Part shown: positions 53,545-63,745 of the stretch, one piece after another
Position numbering within the stretch: the first letter of the stretch is position 1
How the letters are laid out: every line of letters starts with the position of its first letter
NCBI GenBank assembly: GCA_022113835.1
Contig: JAILWY010000001.1
Location: forward strand, 2,976,001-3,040,000
Source of the DNA: Atopsyche davidsoni
Taxonomy: Eukaryota; Arthropoda; Insecta; Trichoptera; Hydrobiosidae
DNA: 64,000 nucleotides
Direction of reading: 5' to 3'
Position numbers and translations under genes: made by a program
The notes under the pieces: model-generated
The model's input: only the letters and a program-made list of their open reading frames with translations
Told to the model about the DNA's origin: nothing
Databases searched by the model: none

Positions 53545-53966
53545 TGTACCTAACTGTAGATACCTACATCGGAACACGCCTGAATGTGACATTCGACCCA
53601 TAATCCACTAGATATTTTATTAGACAACCCATTAAAATATGATATAAACCCATAGTAATTAGCGGTCAGTCAAAAGGCGATCGTATTTCAGGCGAAATGT
53701 CCTCGCAATGAGACACCCCCGATACGTGGGATTCTTCCTGTTTCCTATATAAGAGGCTTCCCATCGAAGCAGTAACCACGTATATTTCTATCCAGTGTAG
53801 TTATATTGAATAAACTACGAATACGCAAATTATTTAATTTACAACCATCACATCAATCCTGCAACCACCAACCACCATTTCTATAAAAAATAATATCCAT
53901 CACTCATCATGTTATCGTAATTGTTCAACGAAGTATAATTATAGTGTACCTGTGTCAGAAGGTACA
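53545..53966 (+). mobile_element. Solo-LTR-like block
   Basis: The ends are TGTACCT and AGGTACA, an inverted TG...CA pair typical of LTRs. Inside lie a TATA box (TATATAAG, 53746-53753), a candidate start region about 25-30 bases on, and TTGAATAAAC (about 53805) in the place of a polyadenylation signal. No 4-6 bp target duplication is visible and no second LTR or gag/pol lies alongside. Confidence 0.45.
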
Positions 53967-55239
53967 CCGACATTTTTTAAAAACATCTGATTAACAAAAA
54001 TGTATAATATTTTTCAATCAACTTCACTTTCGTCGACCTTCAAAATCCAAAGCTCGGAAAGTACAATGACCCTCTAAAATTTTGACTCAGGTAATGAGTT
54101 TTCGCAGAAAATTTTACGTCTAAAGGTCAATGGACCTGAACTTGATTATTTTTTTTACGATAAATGTCAATATCATATTTTATCAAGTGTATTTGATGCA
54201 ATATGTATTGACAGCATCACTGTGATATTTAAATATCAATGAGTATTTATTTGTATAATACGACACAGAGGTCATGTTAGTTGTTGGAATAGAGAAGCAT
54301 GTCAAATTAAACGAACACGTACATAATAAAGATATAAAAACAAAAGTTTTACAAAATTAGTTACGGTTGGGAGTTTATTTCGTCCAGCCATTAGCTCAGC
54401 TACAATAACTAACTTTTTTACTATGTTTTTAGTACTGGGATTGCTCCACATACTCAGGCTCCGTGGCGAATCTCCATTCTGGCCCACTGCGGAGACGGAG
54501 AGGTTGTCACTTTACGATAATATTTTACAGTATGTTTTACGCATGAAACGACGAGAAAAATAAAAACCACAACTAGTACAATACGCATAAATTTACAAAC
54601 ATCTGTTGTCAATGGTTTCATTTTATTTGCTGCAAAGCCAGATACTTTATAGTACCGTATGGTGAGTCCAAAAGCTGAGCAAGTAGTTTTATTTATGAGT
54701 AAAAAATAAGAGTTGTAAATTTAATTAAATGGAAAATTTATTATTGCATAAAACATGTAAATATCACCATGAGTGTATTATATATATTTTTTGGTATAAT
54801 TTGTATATCATCATGCTTAGCATAGTAATCCGCAGTAAACCATGGCATCTCCACAAAAATTTACAAGTGGTCTGCTCAATGCTGCCTTTCCCCTGGTTAT
54901 TTCGCTCAAAGCATGGCAGTCCTCCATTAAACCATCAACCACCGTTTCAAACTTTACCAAATAAAAAAAAAGACCATAATTGTACAGGTCTAGAAGGTTA
55001 CCTTGATCCTAGCTTCAATGGCCTGGCAGTTTATTTGTTTGTTGTCGAATTTATTTTATTATAATACAACATTATGGAAAGCAATGGCTCAATGTAATAA
55101 TATCAATTTTTAAATTATTTAAAATATATTTTATTGTTTTTATGGACTGCGCGATATTGCTACAGTAAACCTGTATAGAAAACCCTTTGCATACCTGTAG
55201 CGTACATTTTCACGTGGCGGTCTTTAAATGCACTTAAAA

Positions 55240-55400
55240 GAATGTCTGAGGGTGGATTTGTCGCTGGATTTATAGGCACAGAGTTTGTCCCCTGTCCAGC
55301 CCCATGGGGGTCCCCGGGGGATGCAGTCTGCCTCCGTGCCCTCCACCCTTTAAATATTAAAACCTTGCACCCCCTCACCCCTGACGGCCAAGTCTTGTGG
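55240..55400 (+). other. GC-rich block, unknown
   Basis: Contains CCCCATGGGGGTCCCCGGGGG and pyrimidine-rich stretches inside an 88-codon open frame (55242-55508). No recognisable domain. Confidence 0.25.
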
Positions 55401-55796
55401 GAGGGCTTGGCGTATGGCTATGTTTTTAGTACACATGCGTTTTCAGGAAAAATATTCAATGTCACAACAACGGAAAATAAAACTAAGTACTATATTCAAA
55501 CCATGTAAAAAAAAACTTTAATTGACCCTACTAACAAATTTATGTTTAAAATTATAATTCTATGCTGGAAACTTGCATAAATAAGAAATAAAATCTACCC
55601 ATAAATTTAAATCTAAACATCGCCGATGATTGGGTGTATTAAATATATAATGTTAGTATACGACATAATTCTATTGTATTATTATGTCGTATCGTTTTCT
55701 ATAACCCTAATAATATAAATCCAGATTAAATTACACGAAAATAAAATTATTATGTCGGTGGAAAATCCCCGCACGCAACAAAGAAAACGTTGAAAC

Positions 55797-56000
55797 ATGG
55801 CTTCGAAACTTGCGGGCGAGTGCGCCGGAGCGGAAGAGCACACGATAAATCTTTTTTTATATTTTTTTTATTTGATAGTTGTTAAACAAAGAAATATCCA
55901 AGCTTACACCACGGAGGAAGAGCGTCTCGCGTTTTGTGGAACCATTTGTCAGATGAACTTTTCCAATGAAGTCATGAAGGAGGGCGCCGAGTTGCGATGA
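55797..56000 (+). other. Open frame of two coding-like halves, uncertain
   Basis: The frame starts MASKLAGECAGAEEHT and, after a hydrophobic AT-rich stretch, ends EEERLAFCGTICQMNFSNEV. The outer parts are GC-richer and read like protein; the AT-rich middle (55845-55895) could be an insertion. No family is recognised, and it may be a gene fragment or chance. Confidence 0.2.
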
Positions 56001-56918
56001 TCAAACAAGTAATCGCGAAACTCATCAACGAAACAAACATGAAGTTGTTGACCGATAGATCAAAATATTTCACACGAGTGAATAATTAATGCGAATATTT
56101 ATTTACAAAAGTAAATCAGTTTATTAGAAACTGGGAGTTTGATTGCCTGCTTCTGATTATTTGCAGGTAATTTTTTTTATAAATATGTGTTGCTTTCTGG
56201 GTTTGGTAGAAGACAATTTGTATTATCGTTATAAATTTAATTAAAAATATTTTTTAATGATTTCAAAGTTTATTTGAGAATGAAACGTGTATTTAAACGA
56301 ATGAATTTGTAGACGTTTAAATTTTATTAAGCAATTTAAATGATGGAAATTGTTATTTTATTATTTGCATTATAATTTATCATTTACATTATTAGACTAT
56401 TGTCTAAAATCTATACGAAGGTTTTTATCAAATTATGTAACAGTTAATTCTATCACAAATAAAGATAAACAGATCAGCTTTTTCAGCGGAAAATCAAAAT
56501 ACGATTATTATTACAGGTATAAAAAAATCTTTTTGTTAAAATATAAAATGCATATAATACGTAAATATACATTATTTACTAAAGAATTTGTTTGCAAACG
56601 CATTGTTATAAAATTATAATAGTTAAAAAAACAATTTCATTTATATAGCTAGCTAAGATTTAAATAAAAATATATAATTATACAATAACACACAGCTCAA
56701 TAGTGTATGACAGTATTAATTATATTCTATGGTTACATTTTTACACAAATACGCAACGCCAGAAAGATTACGGTCGACAACGTAGTCGAAATCGGTCGCG
56801 TACTAACAGTACATTTTATAATGGCTTATATAGTCAAGAAATAAATAACTAAAGAAGTAAACATATCATTTCTAAATAAGGTGTGATATATCACAGTTTT
56901 TTAATCATCGTTTTCGTT

Positions 56919-56991
56919 TGTGAAAACTCGCACCCAGACGTACACCCTGTTTCAGACTTTCTGAAACAGAGCCTGGGTGAAAGTTTTTACA
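56919..56991. ncRNA. Hairpin of 73 nt, possible small-RNA precursor or MITE core
   Basis: Arms TGTGAAAACT, CACCCAG and CTGTTTCAGA on the left pair with TCTGAAACAG, CTGGGTG and AGTTTTTACA on the right. The loop is only 3 nt and the left arm has an extra bulge of about eight bases. The length suits a microRNA precursor, but the tiny loop does not. No known seed is recognised. Confidence 0.25.
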
Positions 56992-57720
56992 GGCCACTAG
57001 TTAAATAATTCAAATACGTTGAAACGCATCCAATTTTTTTTATAATTTATTAAAAGGCATAAACCGTCGTCAGTATAAAGTTTTATCTTCTCCAGCGAAG
57101 AAATTTTAAAGCCCAATGAATTATAAATATATTTTTTACGCTCATCCGAGACGGGAACATTTTTTAATCCATTTGCAAAATAAAGGAGAAAGAATAATTG
57201 TCTATGTTTCTTAATCGTAAAGGTCGAATTCGTTTTTTTTTTTTAGCAATGTAATCCCCACAGGTAAAGAAAAGTGAAAGCGATTCTTTATTTACTTTTA
57301 ATCTTTTAGGCATATTTTTTCGCGTAATATGCTTTTGATTTAACCCACATATACTTTTTAAAATTAAATATTTGCCCGAAAATATAAAATTGAGATGTTA
57401 GAAATAGGGATCTTTTTTAAATTCCTTTTTTTGTTAGTAAAGATTTATGTGTAGTTTTTATTTTGTGGTATTATATTTAATTTAGAAAACTTGCAAGTTT
57501 TATTTATTGCGAATTTCGCTCAAAAGCTAGACCAGCACCTGTTATTTGATTTAACGGATTTTTGTTATGCAAAAGCTATGTTTTTTGGAAGGATTTTTTT
57601 ATGTGTACAAAGCCAAACTATTAAATTCATATCTTAGTTTATACAATAGCGACAATGTTTCTGAATTAAAATTAAAACAAAGTTCTAGTCTCTTTCTCAA
57701 CGCTTTCTTCTTTTTAGGAG

Positions 57721-58122
57721 GCTCACTCCATAATCGATGTTATTTGAAAATTGTCTTTTTGAAATTTTTTTTTTTTTACAGAATATATAAATTATATTTA
57801 TCCATTTTTTTAATATTTAATTAACGTTCTTATTCAAGGTAAAATAAAATCTTGAAGATGGTGAAAAATTGGATAATATGACGACTTTTCAAAACCAAAG
57901 ACTCCTAAATGCTTAAGGTCCGTCAGTCAAAATAATCTCCAAATGCCTAAATTTCAATTGGAAAAACACATATTTATCATATTAAAAGTAAATTTAAAAG
58001 AAATAAAAAAATCCTGTTTATAGAAGAAGGAATGTATCTATTTTTTGACATTTAATTTTTTTCTATTGGTGTAATAGATTTTTTGCAAGATATTTTCAAA
58101 AAACATCGATTATGGAGTGAGC
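57721..58122. mobile_element. Short inverted-repeat element related to the 1384-2106 element
   Basis: Ends are perfect 21-base inverted repeats beginning GCTCACTCCATAATCGATG (57721-57741 and 58102-58122). Its interior shares long stretches with 1384-2106: the segment around 57840-57900 (AAAATAAAATCTTGAAGATG) matches 1722-1785, and 57955-58090 matches 1925-2060. The outer ends differ from those of the other copy. No coding capacity and no clear target duplication. Confidence 0.65.
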
Positions 58123-58149
58123 ACTGCTTACTGATAATAATAATTAGTA

Positions 58150-58483
58150 TCTACTATAATAATAGCCATTGTGTGTTTGTTTGTATGTGTGTATGTTTCG
58201 TTTTTCCGTTCTGTATAGAATATCTTAAAAGATACAACGCTGATTTTTTGCACATAAGTTAAGTAAATTTTTCCGCAGCTATGTGCCGAATTTCAAGACG
58301 ATAGGATAATATTTTCATTCATAAACTTTAAAATATGCTTTAGCGAATTACGAATTATATGATTCACTTCTTCGCCGCGAGATGTCGTTCACCGCGAGAA
58401 TTTCAAATTTAGAACTTTTACAAAAAAAACAAAAGACGCATCGTTCATCAAATACGTCATTTTGTGACGGGCTACATTACTAG
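58150..58483 (+). mobile_element. Helitron-like non-autonomous element, 334 bp
   Basis: Begins TCTACTATAATAAT and soon has TTTGTTTGT, as many insect Helitrons do. It ends in CTAG, preceded about ten bases upstream by the hairpin CGTCA-TTTTG-TGACG. The preceding base is A and the following base T, the expected insertion context. There is no Rep/helicase coding. It lies 27 bp from the inverted-repeat element at 57721-58122. Confidence 0.6.
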
Positions 58484-58789
58484 TAAATAAATAAAATAGT
58501 TAGATATACATATACTATATTTATTTTCTATTTATTTTTTAATGTACGTTTATCAAATGTCTAATTTATTTTTTATAATACAATGAGTAGTCAAATAACT
58601 CTTTCGTTGTATTACGATTCCTCGGTAATCACATTTTCGATACTAGCGAGAATTTTTATGAGAATAAAACCCGACGTGAAGCAGACGATGAGCACAGACG
58701 TGCTACGTTTTATTAAAAGTTTAATTCCAGTTTAACGTGTCTGAGCTTTGGACAACGCCAGTGCGAAATGTCGAACTAAACACAAGCGT

Positions 58790-58960
58790 AGTTCCAACAA
58801 AATTAAAACTAAGTACTGGCGGTGTCGCCGGACGCCCGTGACTCGTATGGCTGGGGGCCCGGGGGTCTCGGCGAGCCCCCAGACCCCTGGACCCCCAGAC
58901 CCCCGGACCCCTGGACCCCCGGGCCTCCGAGGTGAGTGGAGAATAATTAAAAACCCCAGG
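58790..58960. other. GC-rich island with a CCCCAGACCCCTGGACC minisatellite
   Basis: About four imperfect copies of a CCCCNGACCCCTGGAC-type unit lie at 58875-58925, flanked by CpG-rich DNA. Apparent proline/glycine-rich proteins on both strands arise from this composition. Confidence 0.5.
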
Positions 58961-59449
58961 TAAAGTATTGTACAATTCGGTACAATTACACGGCGCCTGG
59001 ACACGGTTCGGCACTCCTCGCCAACTACTTCAGATCGGGGGGGCAATGACAGATACGTTTTGCTTCACGCTGCTCAAGCGAGTCTATTGAATTTTTAAAA
59101 AAATATGTCGTCATGTAGAGGAGCTCCAGTTATTTTATAAGATTTATTATTTATTTATTTATTTATCATACAAAATTCGGCTGGTTATCACACTTGTGGT
59201 AATATATTCTTGGAACTGTTTCTCGCAGCGATAAAACGACTTCGGGATACGAAATTTCTGAATGTTTTTTTTATGTTGTATTATAATCAAAAATATAATT
59301 CTCGTACGCATTATCGTAATAATCGTTAAAAACTATACTACATTTTATGAACGCTTCTCTAGGTGTTATTTTGAAAATTTTTTGCTGTGTTATATTATAA
59401 TAAAAATTTAATCTTGTTGAGAGACAAGGCAGTGAAGATCCATTATTGC

Positions 59450-59668
59450 AATGATAAAAGTAACTTTGTATTCTGTCTTCACTTTGAGTTTATTATATTT
59501 TTTTGCATTGCTAGTTTCGACCAAATAGACTACGCCATCATCAGATACATAACTAAAGAGTTTAGTTATGCATCTGATGATGACCTAGTCTCTTTGGTCG
59601 AAACTTGTAATGCAAAAAAATATAATAAACTCAAAGTGAAGACAGAATACAAAGTTACTTTTATCATT
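59450..59668. repeat. 219-bp near-perfect palindrome
   Basis: The two 108-base arms are inverted copies with about six mismatches, separated by GAG at 59558-59560. The central bases read AACTAAA-GAG-TTTAGTT and the outer ends AATGATAAAAG. A 110-codon open frame across it follows from the palindrome and is not evidence of a gene. Confidence 0.95.
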
Positions 59669-59984
59669 ATAAAATTTTTAATTAGTAGAATGAATATTTT
59701 CAACATCTTTAGTTGTTAGATTTGTGTAGTATCACAATAAATGCATGATTTCATTTCTGAACAAAGTCAGAAGCTCATAAAAAAATTATACGTTATATGT
59801 TGGGAAAGACGATGGCAAAGTTTCGCTGGCGCATTTCAACAAATCCCAAATGACAGATAAAATCAAAAAGCGACTGCACGCTAAGATAACTGCCGCATTT
59901 TGCATTTTTTTATGGTCGCCAACCAAAGAGGCTGCAATAGTCATTAGGGTGGATTATATTGCACAGGTAAACAAGACAGATTTG

Positions 59985-60125
59985 ACGCCCTCCCCCTTCG
60001 TAATAAACAACCCTTACAGCAGCGACATGCAACCGAGCGGGGAGGCCGACCAGCCCTCTCCTGTAACGGCGCATCTCTTTACAGACGGTTACGGCGTCCT
60101 CCAGGCAGAGACGGACCTGGGACGA
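59985..60125 (+). other. GC-richer block inside a 98-codon open frame
   Basis: The second half of the frame 59850-60146 is GC-rich and protein-like (SSDMQPSGEADQPSPVTAHL); the first half is AT-rich. No family is recognised. It may be another member of the GC-rich island class. Confidence 0.2.
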
Positions 60126-60345
60126 AGAATGCCCATTTTTAACTAACCAATCGCTAAATTACAAAAAAAAAAAAACAGCGAGTCTAATAAAATCACCAAA
60201 TTGACTGAGCTTCAATTTTTTTAAAACTCATTGCTTCAGAACAGTGGTTTTCAACCTTTTTGAACACGCGACTCCCTAGGCCTAGGGCCTCAATAAAACT
60301 AATAAACAAATACTATTCTCTAATTTATACATATAAATATTCATC

Positions 60346-60650
60346 CTCCCCTTTCCGCTCTTCCCATTCTGTTGCTTGTGCATGGCTGCCATTATGTACC
60401 CTGAGGTGTGGGGACCTTGTTATTGTTTCTGTAGTCTGCTGCAGAAGGAGTATCAGATCTAAACGCCAGAGCTTTTTAAAGAAATGATTATATAATAATG
60501 CTATTGGGCAACAGCAATGCGCTGACTTTTCTTTCCAATATAAAACTGCGGTTTAGAAGGACCCGGGGACTCACTACACTCTTTTTAACACTGGCTTATC
60601 ATGAGTATATGTTCAGTGAAATGGTCGTCAACCTTCTTGATGAAGAAGAT
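60346..60650 (+). repeat. Interspersed repeat family X, copy 3
   Basis: Same order of shared phrases as copy 1. It keeps an uninterrupted CACTACAC site (60572-60579) where copy 4 carries a hAT insertion. It ends GATGAAGAAG followed by an AT dinucleotide run, as LINE 3' ends often do. Confidence 0.75.
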
Positions 60651-60654
60651 ATAT

Positions 60655-60862
60655 ATACAGTACAATAGTACAAATTTTTCGAAACATAAATATAGCATCA
60701 TACAGCTGATTATCCAAGGAAAAAGAGTGGACTTACGTGGAAGCAGAATTTACGCCAGTGGCTAGTCGAAAGTATAGCCGAATCAGTGAGACTGACCCAG
60801 AATATGATCAATGAAATGGTCACCAACCTCCTATGAGGAGAGGCACCAGAAGAAGAAGAACC
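60655..60862 (+). pseudogene. LINE 3' tail remnant
   Basis: Degenerate reading QLIIQGK, then ESVRLTQ, then EMVTNLL-stop-GEAPEEEEE, related to the tails at 4470-4560 and 62095-62265. Only the 3' end remains. Confidence 0.65.
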
Positions 60863-60887
60863 CAGGTTGAAAAACAATGATTTATAT

Positions 60888-61408
60888 CATAGTTTCCCAA
60901 ACTATTTTGTCCCGTCGACCCCCTGCCTTGCTATTATTTAATTTTTACAAATTCATCAACTTCAAACATACTTTTGACATCTTATATAGAACAACTCACT
61001 TTCATAGGGTTTACTGTACAGTGGGTTTAAAAATGAAAAAGTTAAACTACATGTAAAGTTGATTATACCTTTATTAATTAAAAACACACAAAATGCAAAT
61101 ATAGTAACATTCAGAAAATCAATATTTTTGACAGATAATACTTGGTGGAATTCCATTTTAATATCTTAAATAGAATAAAATACATTAATTAAAAACATAC
61201 AAAACACTTGTACGCTTCAGGGCTTCGATTCGTCACAAAGTACATAGGTACAATCTGTGTTCGGTGCATTATGACATCTACGAAATGTCTAAACTTTGGT
61301 GATGACCTGCTTAAATGGGATCCACTCTCGTAGACCCCCATTTACAGTTCACGGACCCCCAATTTTATTTTTCAGGGCGAAATCGATATTGACTACTTTG
61401 GACCTCTG
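60888..61408. mobile_element. hAT-type element with perfect 8-bp target duplication, 521 bp
   Basis: ATTTATAT flanks it exactly on both sides (60880-60887 and 61409-61416). The ends are CATAGTTTCCCAAAC and, inverted, CAGAGGTCCAAAG. Subterminal GACCCCC motifs occur near both ends. No transposase is recognisable, so it is non-autonomous. Confidence 0.8.
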
Positions 61409-61499
61409 ATTTATATCAATACTTTTAAATGACAGAATCTTAAGCAGTGTACGTGTCAGCCAACATGAAAGTGCAAAGCAATAGATATATACATTCTCT

Positions 61500-61800
61500 A
61501 GATCCTAGATCCCGCCCCGGCACCGTTCGCAGAGTCCCCTCCTTGGAAATGCTCCGGGGATTAATACATGCATAATTTATCCTTAAACAGGAGCCGCCGA
61601 GGAGGAGAGTTAAAAAAATAATATTCAATAAATAATTCAGTCCAATTTTGTGGACCATTAAGTGAGGTACTTTGATTACGCGGATTTTCGGATGAGCCGC
61701 GCAAATCATTGCCCCGCCCGACCAATGGCGGGGATTATTAACCGTAATGGCGCCTCCCGGTGTTCCTTATTTAAAACCAAGTGTCAGTTTGATTTTGATT
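61500..61800 (+). promoter_or_regulatory. Promoter-like GC-rich region
   Basis: A GC box (GCCCCGCCCG, 61711-61720) abuts CCAAT (61722-61726). These are followed by a TATA-like TTATTTAAAA (61767-61776) and an arthropod initiator-like TCAGTT (61785-61790). The TATA-to-initiator spacing is short. No coding exon follows that I can recognise; it could be the promoter of a lost element or of a non-coding transcript. Confidence 0.3.
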
Positions 61801-62094
61801 TGTAAATAGAACGGGCCTCTGTTTTTTTATTTTTTTTATTTTTTTTAATTTCTTTTTTGCTAGTACCGAGTCGCAATGAAGGGTTTTCTTTGCATATGCA
61901 ACTAAGCTCGCATTTGCTTTAATTAATTGAATTCTTTATTTTTTTTTCTATTTAATTAGTACTTCTGATGCTGTTTTTTAAGACACTTGAAAAAAGACTG
62001 GTTTTTTATGTTTAAAAACTTTTTAAAGCACAATTGTACCGTGAATTGTATTCGAAAATTATTCAACCTAAACTAAATAAATCCAAAGTGTTTA

Positions 62095-62265
62095 CTCTTC
62101 TTCTTCTTCTTTTGGTGCTTCTCCTCATAAGATCTTGGTGACCATTTCATCGAATATATCCTGGGCCTGTCTCACTGATTCGGCTGTACTTTCGACTTCT
62201 CCAGCCACTGGCGTAAATTCACCACTATTTCCTTTGATTTTTCCTTGGACTAATTTAAAAATAGA
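62095..62265 (-). pseudogene. LINE 3' tail remnant
   Basis: On the minus strand it reads VQGKIKG, then ESVRQAQDIFDEMVTKIL-stop-GEAPKEEEE, the same tail type as at 4470-4560 and 60655-60862. The upstream coding region is gone. Confidence 0.65.
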
Positions 62266-62270
62266 CTAGT

Positions 62271-62294
62271 GTAATATATATATATATATATCTT
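62271..62294. repeat. AT microsatellite at a LINE-type 3' end
   Basis: A TA dinucleotide run directly against the GAAGAAG end of family X copy 4. Confidence 0.85.
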
Positions 62295-63318
62295 CTTCAT
62301 CAAGCGTCTCTACTCAGAGGAGGTTGGCGACCATTTCATTGAGCATATACTCATGATGAGCCAGTGTTCAAAATAGTGTGGTGCAGGCTTCCCCAACCTT
62401 TTTACACCCAAGAGCACATTCTAGAATGCCGGTCGGGCGGTGATATTTTTATAGTTGGACATAGTCAATAATAATATTTAATTCCAAAAATATAATTATA
62501 AAAAATAAAAGTTACTGTTTATATTTTTATGTAAAATAAATAATAAGTTTGTATATAATAAATATGGTCGAATTGGGGCAAATATGTAACGAATAATTAT
62601 TTTTAATAACAACTTAAAAATGTACACTAAAACAACAGGTTAAAATACTAAAAATATCTGTTAGACTTTAGAGGGCGTTATTACAGAGACAAACCAAACT
62701 ACTCCTATAAAATGGTATTTCAACAGCCTTTCATATGATTTTTTGGAAAGAATTATTATTTTAAAAATTATAACCTCACTTTTATCAACGCAAAAATATC
62801 AAGAGACACTTTCACATAGCTTTCACCTCACTTTTACGAACGCAAAAATATCAGATTTATATTTATTCAGCATCTTTTCCATCAAGTATCTGAACAATAT
62901 CGTGAACGCATTAGTATAGGGCGTTATTACAGAGATAAAGACAAACCAAACTATACTCATAAGATGTTATTTCAACAGGTTTTATATGATTTTCTGGAAA
63001 GAATTATTAATTTAAAAATAAAAACGATATCATTATTTCCACTTATATTTCTCAATTACTAAATATTCATATATTTTTTATCGTGGTCGCACAGCGGCGG
63101 GCACACGTAAAACGCTATGGTGCCCGCGGGCATAGGGTTGGGGACCACTAGTGTAGTGGATCCTTCTATTCTATACCGTAGTTTTATATTGGAAGGAAAA
63201 GTCAGCGTATTGCTGCTGCCCAATAGCATTATTATATAATACCTCTGGCGTTTAGATCTGATACTTCTTCTCCACCTCAGGGTACACAATGGCAGCCAAG
63301 CAACAGAATGGGAAGAGC
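62292..63318 (-). repeat. Interspersed repeat family X, copy 4, interrupted
   Basis: The 3' part lies at 62292-62383 and the rest at 63151-63318, both on the minus strand. The hAT element 62384-63150 separates them. Joined, the parts follow the order of copies 2 and 3. Confidence 0.8.
62384..63150. mobile_element. hAT-type element nested in family X, 767 bp
   Basis: The ends are CAGGCTTCCCCAACC and, inverted, TAGTGGTCCCCAACC. Flanking 8-mers GTGTGGTG (62376-62383) and GTGTAGTG (63151-63158) differ at one base. The uninterrupted relative at 60572-60579 has this site once. Internal direct repeats occur (AGGGCGTTATTACAGAGA near 62674 and 62919). No transposase frame. Confidence 0.85.
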
Positions 63319-63459
63319 GGAAAAGCGAGTATGAATGAATAGTATTTGTTAATTTTTTTTTTTGAGCATTTAATAAATGTGATTAGTATTAATAATATGA
63401 TAATTTACTGAAATAGAAGCAGAGATATCTTGTCAAGTGCTGATGGTATTGAATATCGT

Positions 63460-63745
63460 GTGCGTATGCCGAGGCGAGCGCCGCGAGGGTCCCTCTCCGG
63501 CGACAATCAGCCGGATATGATGAGTTAAATAGACTGAGAAGTGAACCCATCACATTCAATAAACATCAAAGGGTGGGGTTTCCTGCCCACCCCGTTGTAA
63601 ATAACCGCCCAGCCCAACCGAAGGGATGTTCCCGCTCACTTATCAAAATGCAAAAATATTCGGCTCCGGGCGCTCGATTTCTATTCAGATTTGGGGCGCG
63701 GCGAGAACTACCCGCCGAATTAAACGGAGCTCGGGTTATTTTATT
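63460..63745. other. GC-rich island, unknown
   Basis: CpG-rich block with GGGTGGGG/CCCACCCC inverted segments near 63570-63593 and an open frame of 68 codons. No recognisable protein or RNA. Confidence 0.25.

Larger units (their letters stand above)
60242..60879. mobile_element. hAT-like element carrying LINE-type inserts
   Basis: The left end CAGTGGTTTTCAACCTTT and the inverted right end CATTGTTTTTCAACCT match at about 13 of 16 bases and are of hAT type. The flanking 8-mers are not clearly duplicated. Inside lie family X copy 3 (60346-60650) and a LINE tail (60655-60862), which account for most of its length. Confidence 0.5.

Noticed and set aside
58721..59046. Proline/glycine-rich proteins on both strands
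   Set aside because: They come from the GC-rich minisatellite; both strands are open only because the block lacks AT-rich stop codons.
59387..59719. 110-codon plus-strand gene
   Set aside because: The frame is built from the two arms of the palindrome and has no other support.
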